Shown: piece by piece, positions 16,031 through 24,659 of the stretch
Layout: each line of letters opens with the position of its first letter
Numbering within the stretch: the first letter of the stretch is position 1
NCBI GenBank assembly: GCA_016787525.1
Contig: JAEUUP010000099.1
Location: 1-35,595, forward strand
Direction: 5' to 3'
DNA length: 35,595 nt
Source: Saprospiraceae bacterium
GTDB taxonomy: Bacteria > Bacteroidota > Bacteroidia > Chitinophagales > Saprospiraceae
The notes under the pieces: model-generated
The model's input: only the letters and a program-made list of their open reading frames with translations
Database searches by the model: none
Told to the model about the DNA's origin: nothing
Program-made: the position numbers and the translations under genes

Positions 16031-18700
16031 ATGATAAAACAAACATTTTATGCATTTAAAATACTTTTACTATGCCTCTACGTTTTGATTGGAAAGCCCA
16101 TTTTTGCTCAAGAATTAGACAGTTTAAAAAAACTACCCGCATTGCAAGAGATGCGACAACCTAAAATTGATGTCAAACATATTGCCCTCGATTTGTCCTT
16201 CGATTGGCAAAAAAAACAAACATTCGGTACGGCTACTCTAACTCTATCTGTCTTGAATGATGCCCCAATTGTCGCTTTAGACGCTGCTAAAATGACCATA
16301 AAATCTGTTAAAATAGGGCAAGGGAAGTCTCTAAAATTCGATTATGAAGGTGGTGAAAAAGACGAAAATTTAAAAATTTACCTTGATAAAACATATAAAC
16401 ACACTGAAAATATCCTTTTGAATATTGAGTATCATACATTACATATCAATGAACCGGACCCTAATTCTTTGGGCGGCAGCACAGGGAAAGGGCTTCGGTT
16501 CTTTCAACCTACTTTTACAGAACCGCGCAAACGGCGGCAAATATGGTCAATGGCCGAGGGTGAATCGAACCGCTATTGGTTTCCTTGCCACGACGTTTTA
16601 ACCGATTTCAGAACAACTGAATTAAAAGCTACCGTTGATAAAAATCTAACAGTTATTTCAAATGGAAATTTGATAAAAATACAGGAAAACCCCAATAACA
16701 CACGGACATTTCATTGGAAAATGGTTCAACCATATGCGAATTATCAAACCTCGATAGTCGTCGGCGAATATGTTGAAATAAAACAAGAAGTCAATTTAAA
16801 TTCAGCCCACAACCCGCAATCCCCAAACCCTAAAAATACTGAGGGGGTACTATCTCTCCGCACTTATGCCTATCCCGATGAAGTAGAAGCGACAAAAGCG
16901 AGTATTGTGCAATTGCCCGAAATGCTGCGATTCTTTTATGAAAAAACGGGTATAAAATATCCATATCCGAGCTATTCGCAAGTTTTCGTGCAAGACCTGC
17001 CGTGGGGTATGTGGAATACAAGCACGTCTACTTTAACGGAAAATATGGTTGATGACTATGGCACGCATGCCGATTATCTCTATCTTTGGGACGATTTGGC
17101 CGCCGAAGCCTTAGCTGTGCAATGGTTTGGCAGTCTTATCACGCCCGCCGATTGGCAGCATAATTGGTTGAATCGAGCATTTGCCCGTTATTTTAGCGGT
17201 TTGTACGATGAATACAAAAATGGTCGGCAGGAATATATTTCTTTTCCGCATCAATGGGACATCAATACCTATCTTTTTGATTGGAACAATGGCCATCGCC
17301 GCCCGATTGTTACCAATAATTTTACGGATAAAACAGCTTTTATATCTGATAATTATGGTATTTTTAGAGGTGCCGCCGTTTTGCATACTTTGCGACAAGA
17401 GTTAGGCGAAGAAAAATGGTGGAAAGCCATTCGATATTATACCCGAAAACACGCTCAAAAATCGGTCACAACTGACGATTTTATCAAAGCTATTGAGGCA
17501 ACAACAGGTGAAAAAATAGGGTGGTTTTTTGACCAATGGGTGTATAAAATGGGGCATCCGATTTTTGATATTACTAAAAAATATGATGCCGAAAACAAAC
17601 AATTATTGTTGGTAATCAAACAGGTACAAAAGCAAGATACCACAAATGCCTATCCGCAAGTCCAATATTTTAAAGGTAAAATGGCGATTGAAATAGATGA
17701 TAAAATTGAAACAATATGGATAGAATCCATTGCCGAAAAGACCTATATTTTCAACTGCTCACAAGAGCCGAAATTGGTGCATTTTGATTATGAAACCGCT
17801 TGGATAAAAGAGCTAAAATTTGAAAAATCCTTAGCCGAACTGCTGTATCAGTTTCAACATGATAAAGATATAATGGGCAGACGATCAGCCATGCAAGCCA
17901 TCGCCGCGATTTTTAAAAAAGAAACCTCAACTGCCGATGAAAAAGCTAAAATCCACGAAGCGTTCAGAAAAGTTTTGTCGAGCAACGTATATTGGCGTTT
18001 CAAATTTATGTCTTTCCCTGTTTATCAAGGACTTTTGGCAGCAAAACAGCCTGTTGTTTTGGATAAAATCACATCTGATTTTTTAATTTCAGCTATAAAA
18101 AACGAAAAAGCATGGGTGCGCAATGCTGCGATAAATTGCCTGAGCATCACAAATGACCCGCAATACGCCGATTTATACATCGGGTATCTGAACGACTCAA
18201 GTGATAGAGTTATCAATGCAGCGGCGATTGCGCTCGGTAAAACCAAAAGCCCAAAGGCGTTTGATGCACTCGCTCAATTGAAGGATAAACCGTCTTGGAA
18301 AAATCAAAGCTTGATAAGCACTTTATATGCTTTAAAAGAACTCCAAGACCCGCGAGGTGTAGACATTGCATTGGCAGCCTTGAAAGATTCACCTGCTGCA
18401 CCGCGCTGGACTTTGGCTGTCCCCGTCTGGGATTTTCGCATTGCGGCGGCTGAAACTTTGGTGGCTTTGGGTAAAAATACTGAGGGGTATCCGATTGTGG
18501 CAGAACGTTTTAAAAAATCATTAGAAGAAAATGACGTAAATGATATTTTTAATAATGTGTTGATTATCAGTATATTAGCAGACCCACGCGGACAAGCCGT
18601 TTTTGATGAATTAAAAATAAAGTATAAAGATGATGTCCCTATTTTAAATGCAGTCAATCAGTTTGAACAGCAATTTAAAGAACATGTGGGAACAAAGTAG
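16031..18700 (+). CDS. M1 aminopeptidase-like protein with destroyed active site
   Basis: An 889-residue exported protein (signal peptide to about residue 27, ending PIFAQ) with the M1 aminopeptidase architecture: N-terminal beta saddle (IALDLSFDWQKKQTFGTATLTL), thermolysin-like centre, and a helical HEAT-like C-terminal part from about 610. The catalytic centre is lost. The HELAH zinc motif reads EALAV (residues 359-363, before QWFG), the third zinc ligand Glu in WLNEGFA is Arg382 (WLNRAFA), and GxMEN is GMWN (326-329) with Trp for Glu. The fold is otherwise well kept, so it is probably a binding or scaffold pseudoenzyme. ATG 16031 begins the signal peptide; 16004 is an alternative. Dispersed motifs at 16837 and 18478 encode NTEGV and NTEGY. 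Confidence 0.9.
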   Translation: MIKQTFYAFKILLLCLYVLIGKPIFAQELDSLKKLPALQEMRQPKIDVKHIALDLSFDWQKKQTFGTATLTLSVLNDAPIVALDAAKMTIKSVKIGQGKSLKFDYEGGEKDENLKIYLDKTYKHTENILLNIEYHTLHINEPDPNSLGGSTGKGLRFFQPTFTEPRKRRQIWSMAEGESNRYWFPCHDVLTDFRTTELKATVDKNLTVISNGNLIKIQENPNNTRTFHWKMVQPYANYQTSIVVGEYVEIKQEVNLNSAHNPQSPNPKNTEGVLSLRTYAYPDEVEATKASIVQLPEMLRFFYEKTGIKYPYPSYSQVFVQDLPWGMWNTSTSTLTENMVDDYGTHADYLYLWDDLAAEALAVQWFGSLITPADWQHNWLNRAFARYFSGLYDEYKNGRQEYISFPHQWDINTYLFDWNNGHRRPIVTNNFTDKTAFISDNYGIFRGAAVLHTLRQELGEEKWWKAIRYYTRKHAQKSVTTDDFIKAIEATTGEKIGWFFDQWVYKMGHPIFDITKKYDAENKQLLLVIKQVQKQDTTNAYPQVQYFKGKMAIEIDDKIETIWIESIAEKTYIFNCSQEPKLVHFDYETAWIKELKFEKSLAELLYQFQHDKDIMGRRSAMQAIAAIFKKETSTADEKAKIHEAFRKVLSSNVYWRFKFMSFPVYQGLLAAKQPVVLDKITSDFLISAIKNEKAWVRNAAINCLSITNDPQYADLYIGYLNDSSDRVINAAAIALGKTKSPKAFDALAQLKDKPSWKNQSLISTLYALKELQDPRGVDIALAALKDSPAAPRWTLAVPVWDFRIAAAETLVALGKNTEGYPIVAERFKKSLEENDVNDIFNNVLIISILADPRGQAVFDELKIKYKDDVPILNAVNQFEQQFKEHVGTK

Positions 18701-18709
18701 AATTTAGCA

Positions 18710-18741
18710 CCCCCTCAGTATAAAAGGCTTTATACTGAGGG
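18710..18741. terminator. Inverted pair of the dispersed motif forming a hairpin
   Basis: CCCTCAGTATAAA (18712-18724) pairs perfectly over 13 bases with TTTATACTGAGGG (18729-18741) around AGGC, 11 bases after the M1-like stop codon. The left arm is a full dispersed motif (five C); the right arm has three G. No T-run follows, so termination is likely but not certain. The arrangement copies the inverted uptake-sequence pairs that serve as terminators in Neisseria. Confidence 0.6.
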
Positions 18742-18777
18742 ATAAACTGTATATGTCTAAATTTTTAAAAAAATGCA

Positions 18778-19881
18778 ATGAAACCGAATAGAAGAAATTG
18801 GCTCGGACAAGTCGGCTTAATACTCGGTGGTTTAAGCATCGAACCTGTGAAAAATTTAGCGGCACCACAGTTGTCAGGCGCAGTATATTTTCCAGAGAAT
18901 ATGCCGATTTGGTTGAGTTCAAATGAAAACCCTTACGGACCTTCGCCGACAGCCCGAAAGGCAATGGCTGAAAGTGTTAATATCAGTAACAGATACGGCT
19001 GGAAACTCACTTCAGACTTGGTGAATACCATCGCTGAAAAAAATAATCTTGCTACTGATAATATTTTAATAGATGCGGGTTCAACTGAAATTTTAGATTT
19101 GGTTGTTCAATTGGCAGCTTTAGAAAAAGGGAATTTCATATTGGCAGAACCGACCTTTAATTTTTGGAGCGCAAGGGCTGAAATGTTGGGGCTTAAAAAA
19201 ATTGCCATTCCTTTAACAATTGATAAAAAGCATAATTTGCCAGCTATGCTGCAAGCCATAACTACCGATACAAAATTGGTGTATGTCTGTAATCCCAACA
19301 ACCCTACAGGAACAATATGCGGTAGAGAAGAACTCCTGACCTTTATAAACGAAGTGACGAAAAGAACACTGGTTTTGGTAGATGAAGCCTATATTGATTT
19401 TACAAATCAACCTTCATTAAGCAATTTAGTTACGGAAAATAAAAACCTCATCATAGCTAAAACATTCTCCAAAATCCATGGCTTGGCTGGCGGGCGCATT
19501 GGTTATGCTTTGGCGCATAATGCTACTATTGAGAGAATGGGGCAATTGCAATCGTGGGTAAATGGTGGCGTGAGCCTTGTGTCGTGTGCAGGGGCTTTGG
19601 CATCGTTGAAAGATGATGCTTTTACAAACGAAACGAAATCTTTGAATGAAAAAGTACGGCAATATACAATCGAAAACCTTGAAAAACACAATATTAACTG
19701 TATTCCTTCTTATACCAATTTTATCTATTTTTCAGTAGAAAACTATAAAAAAGACTATTTTGAGCAATTGAAGGCGCATAACATAATGGGAACAGGCTTA
19801 TATGAAAAACAAGGAAAATGGACTAGAATAACTATTGGTACAATGGCAGAAATGGAAAAATTTATTAATGCCGTGAAATAA
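18778..19881 (+). CDS. Tat-exported HisC-like PLP aminotransferase
   Basis: A 367-residue fold-type I aminotransferase close to histidinol-phosphate aminotransferase in pattern. Motifs: SSNENPYGPSP near residue 50, CNPNNPTG, VDEAYIDF, and TFSKIHGLAGGRIGY with the PLP lysine at Lys232. It differs from housekeeping HisC by an N-terminal NRRNWLGQVGLILGG, which looks like a twin-arginine export signal with a hydrophobic stretch, so it may act in the periplasm with PLP loaded before export. There are no other histidine genes nearby. The ATG at 18778 follows the M1-like gene by 77 bases across the inverted-motif hairpin. Substrate unknown; exported members of this family exist in Bacteroidota. Confidence 0.88.
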   Translation: MKPNRRNWLGQVGLILGGLSIEPVKNLAAPQLSGAVYFPENMPIWLSSNENPYGPSPTARKAMAESVNISNRYGWKLTSDLVNTIAEKNNLATDNILIDAGSTEILDLVVQLAALEKGNFILAEPTFNFWSARAEMLGLKKIAIPLTIDKKHNLPAMLQAITTDTKLVYVCNPNNPTGTICGREELLTFINEVTKRTLVLVDEAYIDFTNQPSLSNLVTENKNLIIAKTFSKIHGLAGGRIGYALAHNATIERMGQLQSWVNGGVSLVSCAGALASLKDDAFTNETKSLNEKVRQYTIENLEKHNINCIPSYTNFIYFSVENYKKDYFEQLKAHNIMGTGLYEKQGKWTRITIGTMAEMEKFINAVK

Positions 19882-19946
19882 CTTCAGGTGCAAATACCGA
19901 GGGGGTCGCTATCAAAAATCAAGAAATCAATTTTTAATAAAACAAT

Positions 19947-21137
19947 ATGAAATATTGTCTACCATTTGCGTTTTTGCTATTTGCTCAATCCATTTTTGGA
20001 CAAACTAAACTGCCCATCATAAAAGCCACAACAAAAACCGTTGCTATCAAAGATGATACATTTTTGGATAAAGAAGCGTGGTTTTTGACCCCTGAAGCCA
20101 AACCCGATATTTACAAAGCTGACAGAACCCGCAAAACAAAATGGGTTACTTTTTATACCGATGTTGACTCCATAAAAGTGAAGGTAAAACCGGGTACAAT
20201 CTACGATTTTATCATTTTATTGAACAATAAAGACACTTGCTATACCCGCATAGTTAGTGCCATTTCTGCTGAAAATAGCGCAAAAATAACAGAAAATAGG
20301 CATGATACCATTCCATTCACGCTGACAGCGTATAATGCTATTCATGTAAAAGCCATTTTTAACAAACGCGATACCCTTAATATGCATCTTGATTTAGGGG
20401 CATTTGATTTTAAATTGACACAAGAGGCGATAGTTAAAAAAACGCAATTATTAGCAAGCCAACCCGATGCCATTGCAGGAAAAGCAAAGCCCAATTTTAA
20501 TAAAATGGAAAAAGTTAACACTATTCAGATAGGGTCTTTGACGTGGCAGAATCCCGTATTTGCTGCAACGGGATTCACCGCCCGTGAAATGGACGGTAGA
20601 ATTGGGTATAATGTTTTTGAAGGCAAAATTATAGAAATTGATTACGATAAAAATTTGCTTATCATTCATTCAAAATTGCCGAGAATAAGTAAGGGTTATA
20701 TCAAATCAGAAGTGGCATTTTTGCGTTCATTTCCTTGCATAAACGGGTCAATATCCATTAAAAACAACGTATGCAAAGGCGATTTTCTTTTAGATACAGG
20801 GGCAGATATGGCAATGTTGATAGACAGTATTTGGGCAGAGAAACAAGGATTCCCAAAAGATTTGCCTTTGCTGAAAGTGACTTCTTTTAAAAATCCGAGA
20901 GGGGTTGTTTTTGAGCAAAAAACGGTTGTTTCGCCTTTGTTAAATATCCAAAATTCATCATTCGTTGATGTACCAACCACGCTTTTAGGGGCTAATAATC
21001 CCGCAGGCATATCCGTCAATTTCTTGGGCAATGATGTATTGAAACGTTTTAATACCATCTTGGATTTACAAAAAGATTATATCTATTTGAAGCCAAATAA
21101 ACTTTTTTCTTTACCTTTTAAAGAAAAAAAGGGGTAA
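19947..21137 (+). CDS. Exported retropepsin-like aspartyl protease family protein
   Basis: A 396-residue secreted protein with signal peptide (to about residue 18, ending SIFGQ). The second half contains two retropepsin-like lobes. The first has LNMHLDLGAFDFKLT, where the DTG triad reads DLG; the second has FLLDTGADMAML, a complete DTGA motif, followed by the ILDLQKDYIYLKP strand typical of these domains. Only one of two lobes keeps the catalytic triplet, so activity would need dimerisation or may be absent. The N-terminal ~110 residues are beta-rich and unrecognised. It is 65 bases after the aminotransferase gene; the variant motif TACCGAGGGGG lies in that gap (19895-19905), and a standard one follows the gene at 21140. 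Confidence 0.8.
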   Translation: MKYCLPFAFLLFAQSIFGQTKLPIIKATTKTVAIKDDTFLDKEAWFLTPEAKPDIYKADRTRKTKWVTFYTDVDSIKVKVKPGTIYDFIILLNNKDTCYTRIVSAISAENSAKITENRHDTIPFTLTAYNAIHVKAIFNKRDTLNMHLDLGAFDFKLTQEAIVKKTQLLASQPDAIAGKAKPNFNKMEKVNTIQIGSLTWQNPVFAATGFTAREMDGRIGYNVFEGKIIEIDYDKNLLIIHSKLPRISKGYIKSEVAFLRSFPCINGSISIKNNVCKGDFLLDTGADMAMLIDSIWAEKQGFPKDLPLLKVTSFKNPRGVVFEQKTVVSPLLNIQNSSFVDVPTTLLGANNPAGISVNFLGNDVLKRFNTILDLQKDYIYLKPNKLFSLPFKEKKG

Positions 21138-21156
21138 AATACTGAGGGGGGGCGCA

Positions 21157-21182
21157 TGGCTCAATCTGTCCATCATTTGGCT
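21157..21182 (+). promoter_or_regulatory. Shared 26-bp upstream element, copy C
   Basis: Begins TGGCTCA, TGTC at 21167-21170, ends ATTTGGCT. It lies 63 bases before the barrel gene's ATG and starts only 4 bases after a dispersed motif carrying seven G (21140-21152). Confidence 0.55.
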
Positions 21183-21245
21183 GAAAGCTACAATTTAAAA
21201 GATATAGTTTTACCCAAAAAAATCAAAGCACGTAAAAAGGCGATT

Positions 21246-23636
21246 ATGAAAAAAAGCACCACTACTTATATCACCCTCCTATTCTGTTTTTTGACATTGC
21301 AAGCATACAGTCAGAATATCGCCTCCATTTCTGGCAAAGTCATAAACAAGGCAAACGAGCCAAATTTTGGAAATGTAGTTGTATTGTCGGCTATTGATAC
21401 TACTTTTATTAAGGGGACAAGTTTTGAGGATACAACATTTTTTTTGACCAATATTAACACCCCCTCGGTATTACTCAAATTTTCCGCTTTGTCGTTTGCG
21501 GATACAATTATAAAAGTGGTTTATAAAGGTCAATCGCATATTGATATGGGTACAGTTATGATGCGTTTGAACGAAAAAGAGTTAGCGGCAGTCACAGTCG
21601 TCAGCAAAGTACCGCTGGTAAATCATACAGCAAATGGTACGATTGAGGTCAATGTTGCCAAAACGATGCTATCCGCGAGTAGTTCTGTTACAGAAATATT
21701 ATCAAAATCGCCGAATGTGATAGAAAATAATGGTCAGATTTCTGTTTTTGGAAAAGGCGAAGCCCTCATTTTTTTGAATGGCAGATTGATTACGAATGAA
21801 CGCTTGTCTTCGATACCTGTTTCGCAGATTTTAAAAATTGAAATTATCCCGAATCCGTCATCAATATATGACGCTGAAGGTAAAGCGGTCATTAATATCA
21901 TAACAAAAACAAGAGGCGCAGAAGGCATCATGGGAGTGGTAAGTCAGCAAATCACTTATTCAGATTTTGCAGGAATAAATGCACAATCCTTTTTTGATTT
22001 GAGTTATGTGAAGGATAAATTATCGGTAATCGGCAATTACTCTTTGCTTTTTGGCAAAAGCAGGGAGTTTTTACATACAATTAGAACCCGTCCTGCGGCT
22101 GATGAATATCTGAAATCGGATTTAACAACGGATTGGCGGCGACAAATGAATAATTATTCAAACTATGGCTTGGGGGTGCAATACAATTTTGATAGTAAAA
22201 ACAATATTTCCATATCCTACAACGGCTCTTCGGAAGACATGGGCGGTTATACCAAAAGTCAAAATACCATTTTAACCAAAACGGATAATAGCTTTTATAC
22301 CAGCAATATTGATAAAGACGAATTGCGAACCAATAATTCAGTGACGTTGAACTATAATAGAACTGTTGATTCGCTGGGTTCTACACTGTTTTTGGGTACA
22401 CAATATTCACATTTCAACTTAGGTATTGATGATTTTATTACGGAAAATAGAACGGTTAATAGCATAGACGGTAGCCGACATTTAAAAAACGATATGGATA
22501 ACGGCATTTCTGTATCGAGCAGTCAGCTGGATTTAACAAAAATACTGAGGGGGGGGCAAAAATTGGAAATGGGCACTAAATTCAGTTATGTTACAACGAA
22601 ATCGGCGACGAATTTTCACATTGCTGAAAATGGCAACGATTATATTTTTGATAAAAATTTGTCTAACCAATTTCAATACACTGAAAAAATACCGGCTGCT
22701 TACCTGAGTTATAGTGGTGTTATCAATAAAATAAACTACGGCATTGGTGTCAGAGGTGAATTGACGGATTATAAACTCAATACAAGTGTGGGCGGCGGGC
22801 AGGCACTTTTGGATACATATTTCAATATTTTCCCTAATTTTCAGCTAAACACAGTCATTGCGAAAACGTTTAAATTGCGGGCTTCCTACACGTCGAGAAT
22901 AACAAGACCGCGCTATCAGGCACTCAATCCTTATGTTATTTATCAAGACCCTTTTACCACCGTAGAAGGGAATCCAAATCTGATACCTGAGAAAGTGCAC
23001 GCCTTTGAAATTGGTGCAAATTATCATGACTATGATTTTAGGATGGGTTATAATTACACAATTGACCCTATAAATGGCGCAGCATTAAGAGGGGAAAACC
23101 CTAATAGTTATGTTTTAAAAGCCATAAACTTAGAAAAGGGGCATAGCTATTTTGCGTCACTTACCAAAACAATTAACCTCAAATGGTGGACTTCTGTAAC
23201 GACCTTCAACCTCAATTACACCAATTTGATAGACAAAAAATACGATTTTGATATTATAAAACCAGAACCGCAACTATATATCTATTCGAGCAACACGTTC
23301 AATGTGAAAGATATAGTTAAAATACAACTGCTTGCATGGTATCTGGGGCGCAAAAAACAAGGCATTTATGATGAATTTAACCGCAATTCGGTCATGTTGG
23401 GCATTGAGAAAGATTTTTTTAAAAATAAACTCAAAATTCGCCTTTTAGCAAATGATATTTTTAAAAGAACCTATGCTTGGGGAACGTATGGTGTTGGCAA
23501 AACCGATATTTATTATAACCGCACGTTCAACAATGCCTATTTCAGATTCATCGCCACTTGGAATTTTGGTAAAATAAAGAATAGCAATTTTAAAATAAAA
23601 TCAACAGGGCAGAGTGAGAACAGTCGGGCGAATTGA
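21246..23636 (+). CDS. TonB-dependent-receptor-like outer-membrane barrel protein
   Basis: A 796-residue outer-membrane protein with signal peptide (ends LQAYSQ). Residues about 25-110 form a carboxypeptidase-regulatory-like domain (ASISGKVINKANEPNFGNVVVL), about 120-220 a plug domain (VTEILSKSPNVIENNGQISVFGKGEALIFLNGR, INIITK), and the rest a beta-barrel of the Bacteroidota OMP_b-brl_3 kind (SYTSRITRPRYQALNPYV). No SusD partner is adjacent, so a polysaccharide-uptake role is not supported. The ATG at 21246 starts the signal peptide; the frame extends back to 21156 but those residues are promoter element C. Inside are the variant motif at 21460-21470 (NTPSVL) and a copy with eight G at 22543-22556 (KILRGGQ). 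Confidence 0.9.
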   Translation: MKKSTTTYITLLFCFLTLQAYSQNIASISGKVINKANEPNFGNVVVLSAIDTTFIKGTSFEDTTFFLTNINTPSVLLKFSALSFADTIIKVVYKGQSHIDMGTVMMRLNEKELAAVTVVSKVPLVNHTANGTIEVNVAKTMLSASSSVTEILSKSPNVIENNGQISVFGKGEALIFLNGRLITNERLSSIPVSQILKIEIIPNPSSIYDAEGKAVINIITKTRGAEGIMGVVSQQITYSDFAGINAQSFFDLSYVKDKLSVIGNYSLLFGKSREFLHTIRTRPAADEYLKSDLTTDWRRQMNNYSNYGLGVQYNFDSKNNISISYNGSSEDMGGYTKSQNTILTKTDNSFYTSNIDKDELRTNNSVTLNYNRTVDSLGSTLFLGTQYSHFNLGIDDFITENRTVNSIDGSRHLKNDMDNGISVSSSQLDLTKILRGGQKLEMGTKFSYVTTKSATNFHIAENGNDYIFDKNLSNQFQYTEKIPAAYLSYSGVINKINYGIGVRGELTDYKLNTSVGGGQALLDTYFNIFPNFQLNTVIAKTFKLRASYTSRITRPRYQALNPYVIYQDPFTTVEGNPNLIPEKVHAFEIGANYHDYDFRMGYNYTIDPINGAALRGENPNSYVLKAINLEKGHSYFASLTKTINLKWWTSVTTFNLNYTNLIDKKYDFDIIKPEPQLYIYSSNTFNVKDIVKIQLLAWYLGRKKQGIYDEFNRNSVMLGIEKDFFKNKLKIRLLANDIFKRTYAWGTYGVGKTDIYYNRTFNNAYFRFIATWNFGKIKNSNFKIKSTGQSENSRAN

Positions 23637-23651
23637 TGAAGTTACAGTATT

Positions 23652-23866
23652 AAGTAGTCAAAATAAGTTTTCGTGTATTCCAAACGCCGCCTTTGGCGGC
23701 GAAAAGGACTTTGAGGAGCGAGCGATTTTTTGATTAAAATTTTGCCCAAGCCAAAATTTTAATCAAAAAATCGCTCGCTCCAATAGAAAAACTTTCAAAG
23801 TATGTCTTTTGTGCTATGCGCAAAACAGTGAGTATCAAACACGCGAAAACTTATTTCTGATTACTT
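23652..23866 (+). repeat. Foldback element, copy 1 (MITE-like)
   Basis: About 215 bases. Terminal inverted repeats are 23652-23676 and 23841-23866 (AATAAGTTTTCGYGT core, a few differences). Inside lie a small hairpin (GCCGCC/GGCGGC, 23686-23700) and a central perfect 29-bp stem, 23716-23744 against 23752-23780, with a 7-base loop. No open reading frame. A second copy lies in inverted orientation at 24660-24856, on the other side of the DinB gene. Confidence 0.75.
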
Positions 23867-23945
23867 ACTTACTGACGTTACGCACGCGATACTGTTACTT
23901 ATATTTTGTAATACTCAAATTGCCTTTTATACTGAGGGGTAGGAA

Positions 23946-23971
23946 TGGCTTATTTTGTCTGCCATTTGACT
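23946..23971 (+). promoter_or_regulatory. Shared 26-bp upstream element, copy D
   Basis: Begins TGGCTTA, TGTC at 23956-23959, ends ATTTGACT; 46 bases before the DinB-family start codon and 6 bases after a dispersed motif (23930-23939). Confidence 0.55.
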
Positions 23972-24017
23972 CATTCCGTTTCTTATAAAGACATAGATTT
24001 GTAGAAAAAATAATAAA

Positions 24018-24554
24018 ATGAAACGTTCAAAAATCAATCCACTCCCAAACTATTTTGATAGGTATATCCTTCAATTCGATAGTGAAACAACTATTTTAGA
24101 AGCCATACAAAAAAGTATTGACGACCTCGATACGCTGCCATTTGATGAATGGGAAGCATTGGGCAGCCGTGTATATGCACCAAATAAATGGACTATTAAA
24201 GACATTTTGCAACACATAACTGATACAGAGCGCATTTTTTCTTATCGAGCTATGTGTTTTGCAAGAGGTGAGACGCAATCATTGCCTTCATTTTCAGAGG
24301 ATGATTATGCACTTTCTACAAGTTCTGCCGCCAATAGTCGGTCTTTTGAAGACCTGATTGACGAATTGAAAATAGTACATCAATCCACAAAAGCTCTTTT
24401 TGCTTCTTTTACGCCCGAAATGTTACAAAAAACAGGTGTGGGTTTTAAGGGAGAATATTCAGTGGCTTCTATTGGTTTTACCTTGCCTGGGCATCAGATT
24501 TGGCATTTCAGAGTTATTGAGGAACGATATATGCCTTTGCTAAAAATGGCTTGA
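24018..24554 (+). CDS. DinB-family (DinB_2) protein
   Basis: A 178-residue four-helix-bundle protein of the DinB/YfiT group, which usually bind a metal through three histidines and include thiol transferases using bacillithiol or mycothiol. The candidate ligands are in DILQHITDTERIFSYR and in LPGHQIWHFRVIEERY at the end of the bundle. A bacillithiol-dependent transferase is a reasonable guess because bshC is in the same window, but the link is inferred. The gene stands alone between two inverted copies of a foldback element and has dispersed motifs 78 bases before (23930-23939) and 13 bases after (24567-24576) it, plus 26-bp element D upstream. Confidence 0.88.
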   Translation: MKRSKINPLPNYFDRYILQFDSETTILEAIQKSIDDLDTLPFDEWEALGSRVYAPNKWTIKDILQHITDTERIFSYRAMCFARGETQSLPSFSEDDYALSTSSAANSRSFEDLIDELKIVHQSTKALFASFTPEMLQKTGVGFKGEYSVASIGFTLPGHQIWHFRVIEERYMPLLKMA

Positions 24555-24659
24555 AGTGACGAATTATACTGAGGGGTATGTCATTTGTCATTAAGTGTAT
24601 TGCTCATTGATTCGAAATAACCGATGTTACGGAAAGGACAAATTTTGCACTATTTTTTT

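Larger units (their letters stand above)
23637..24017. other. Intergenic region upstream of the DinB gene
   Basis: The 381 bases hold foldback element 1 (23652-23866), one dispersed motif (23930-23939) and 26-bp element D (23946-23971), in that order before the DinB gene. No further coding sequence is seen. Confidence 0.5.
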
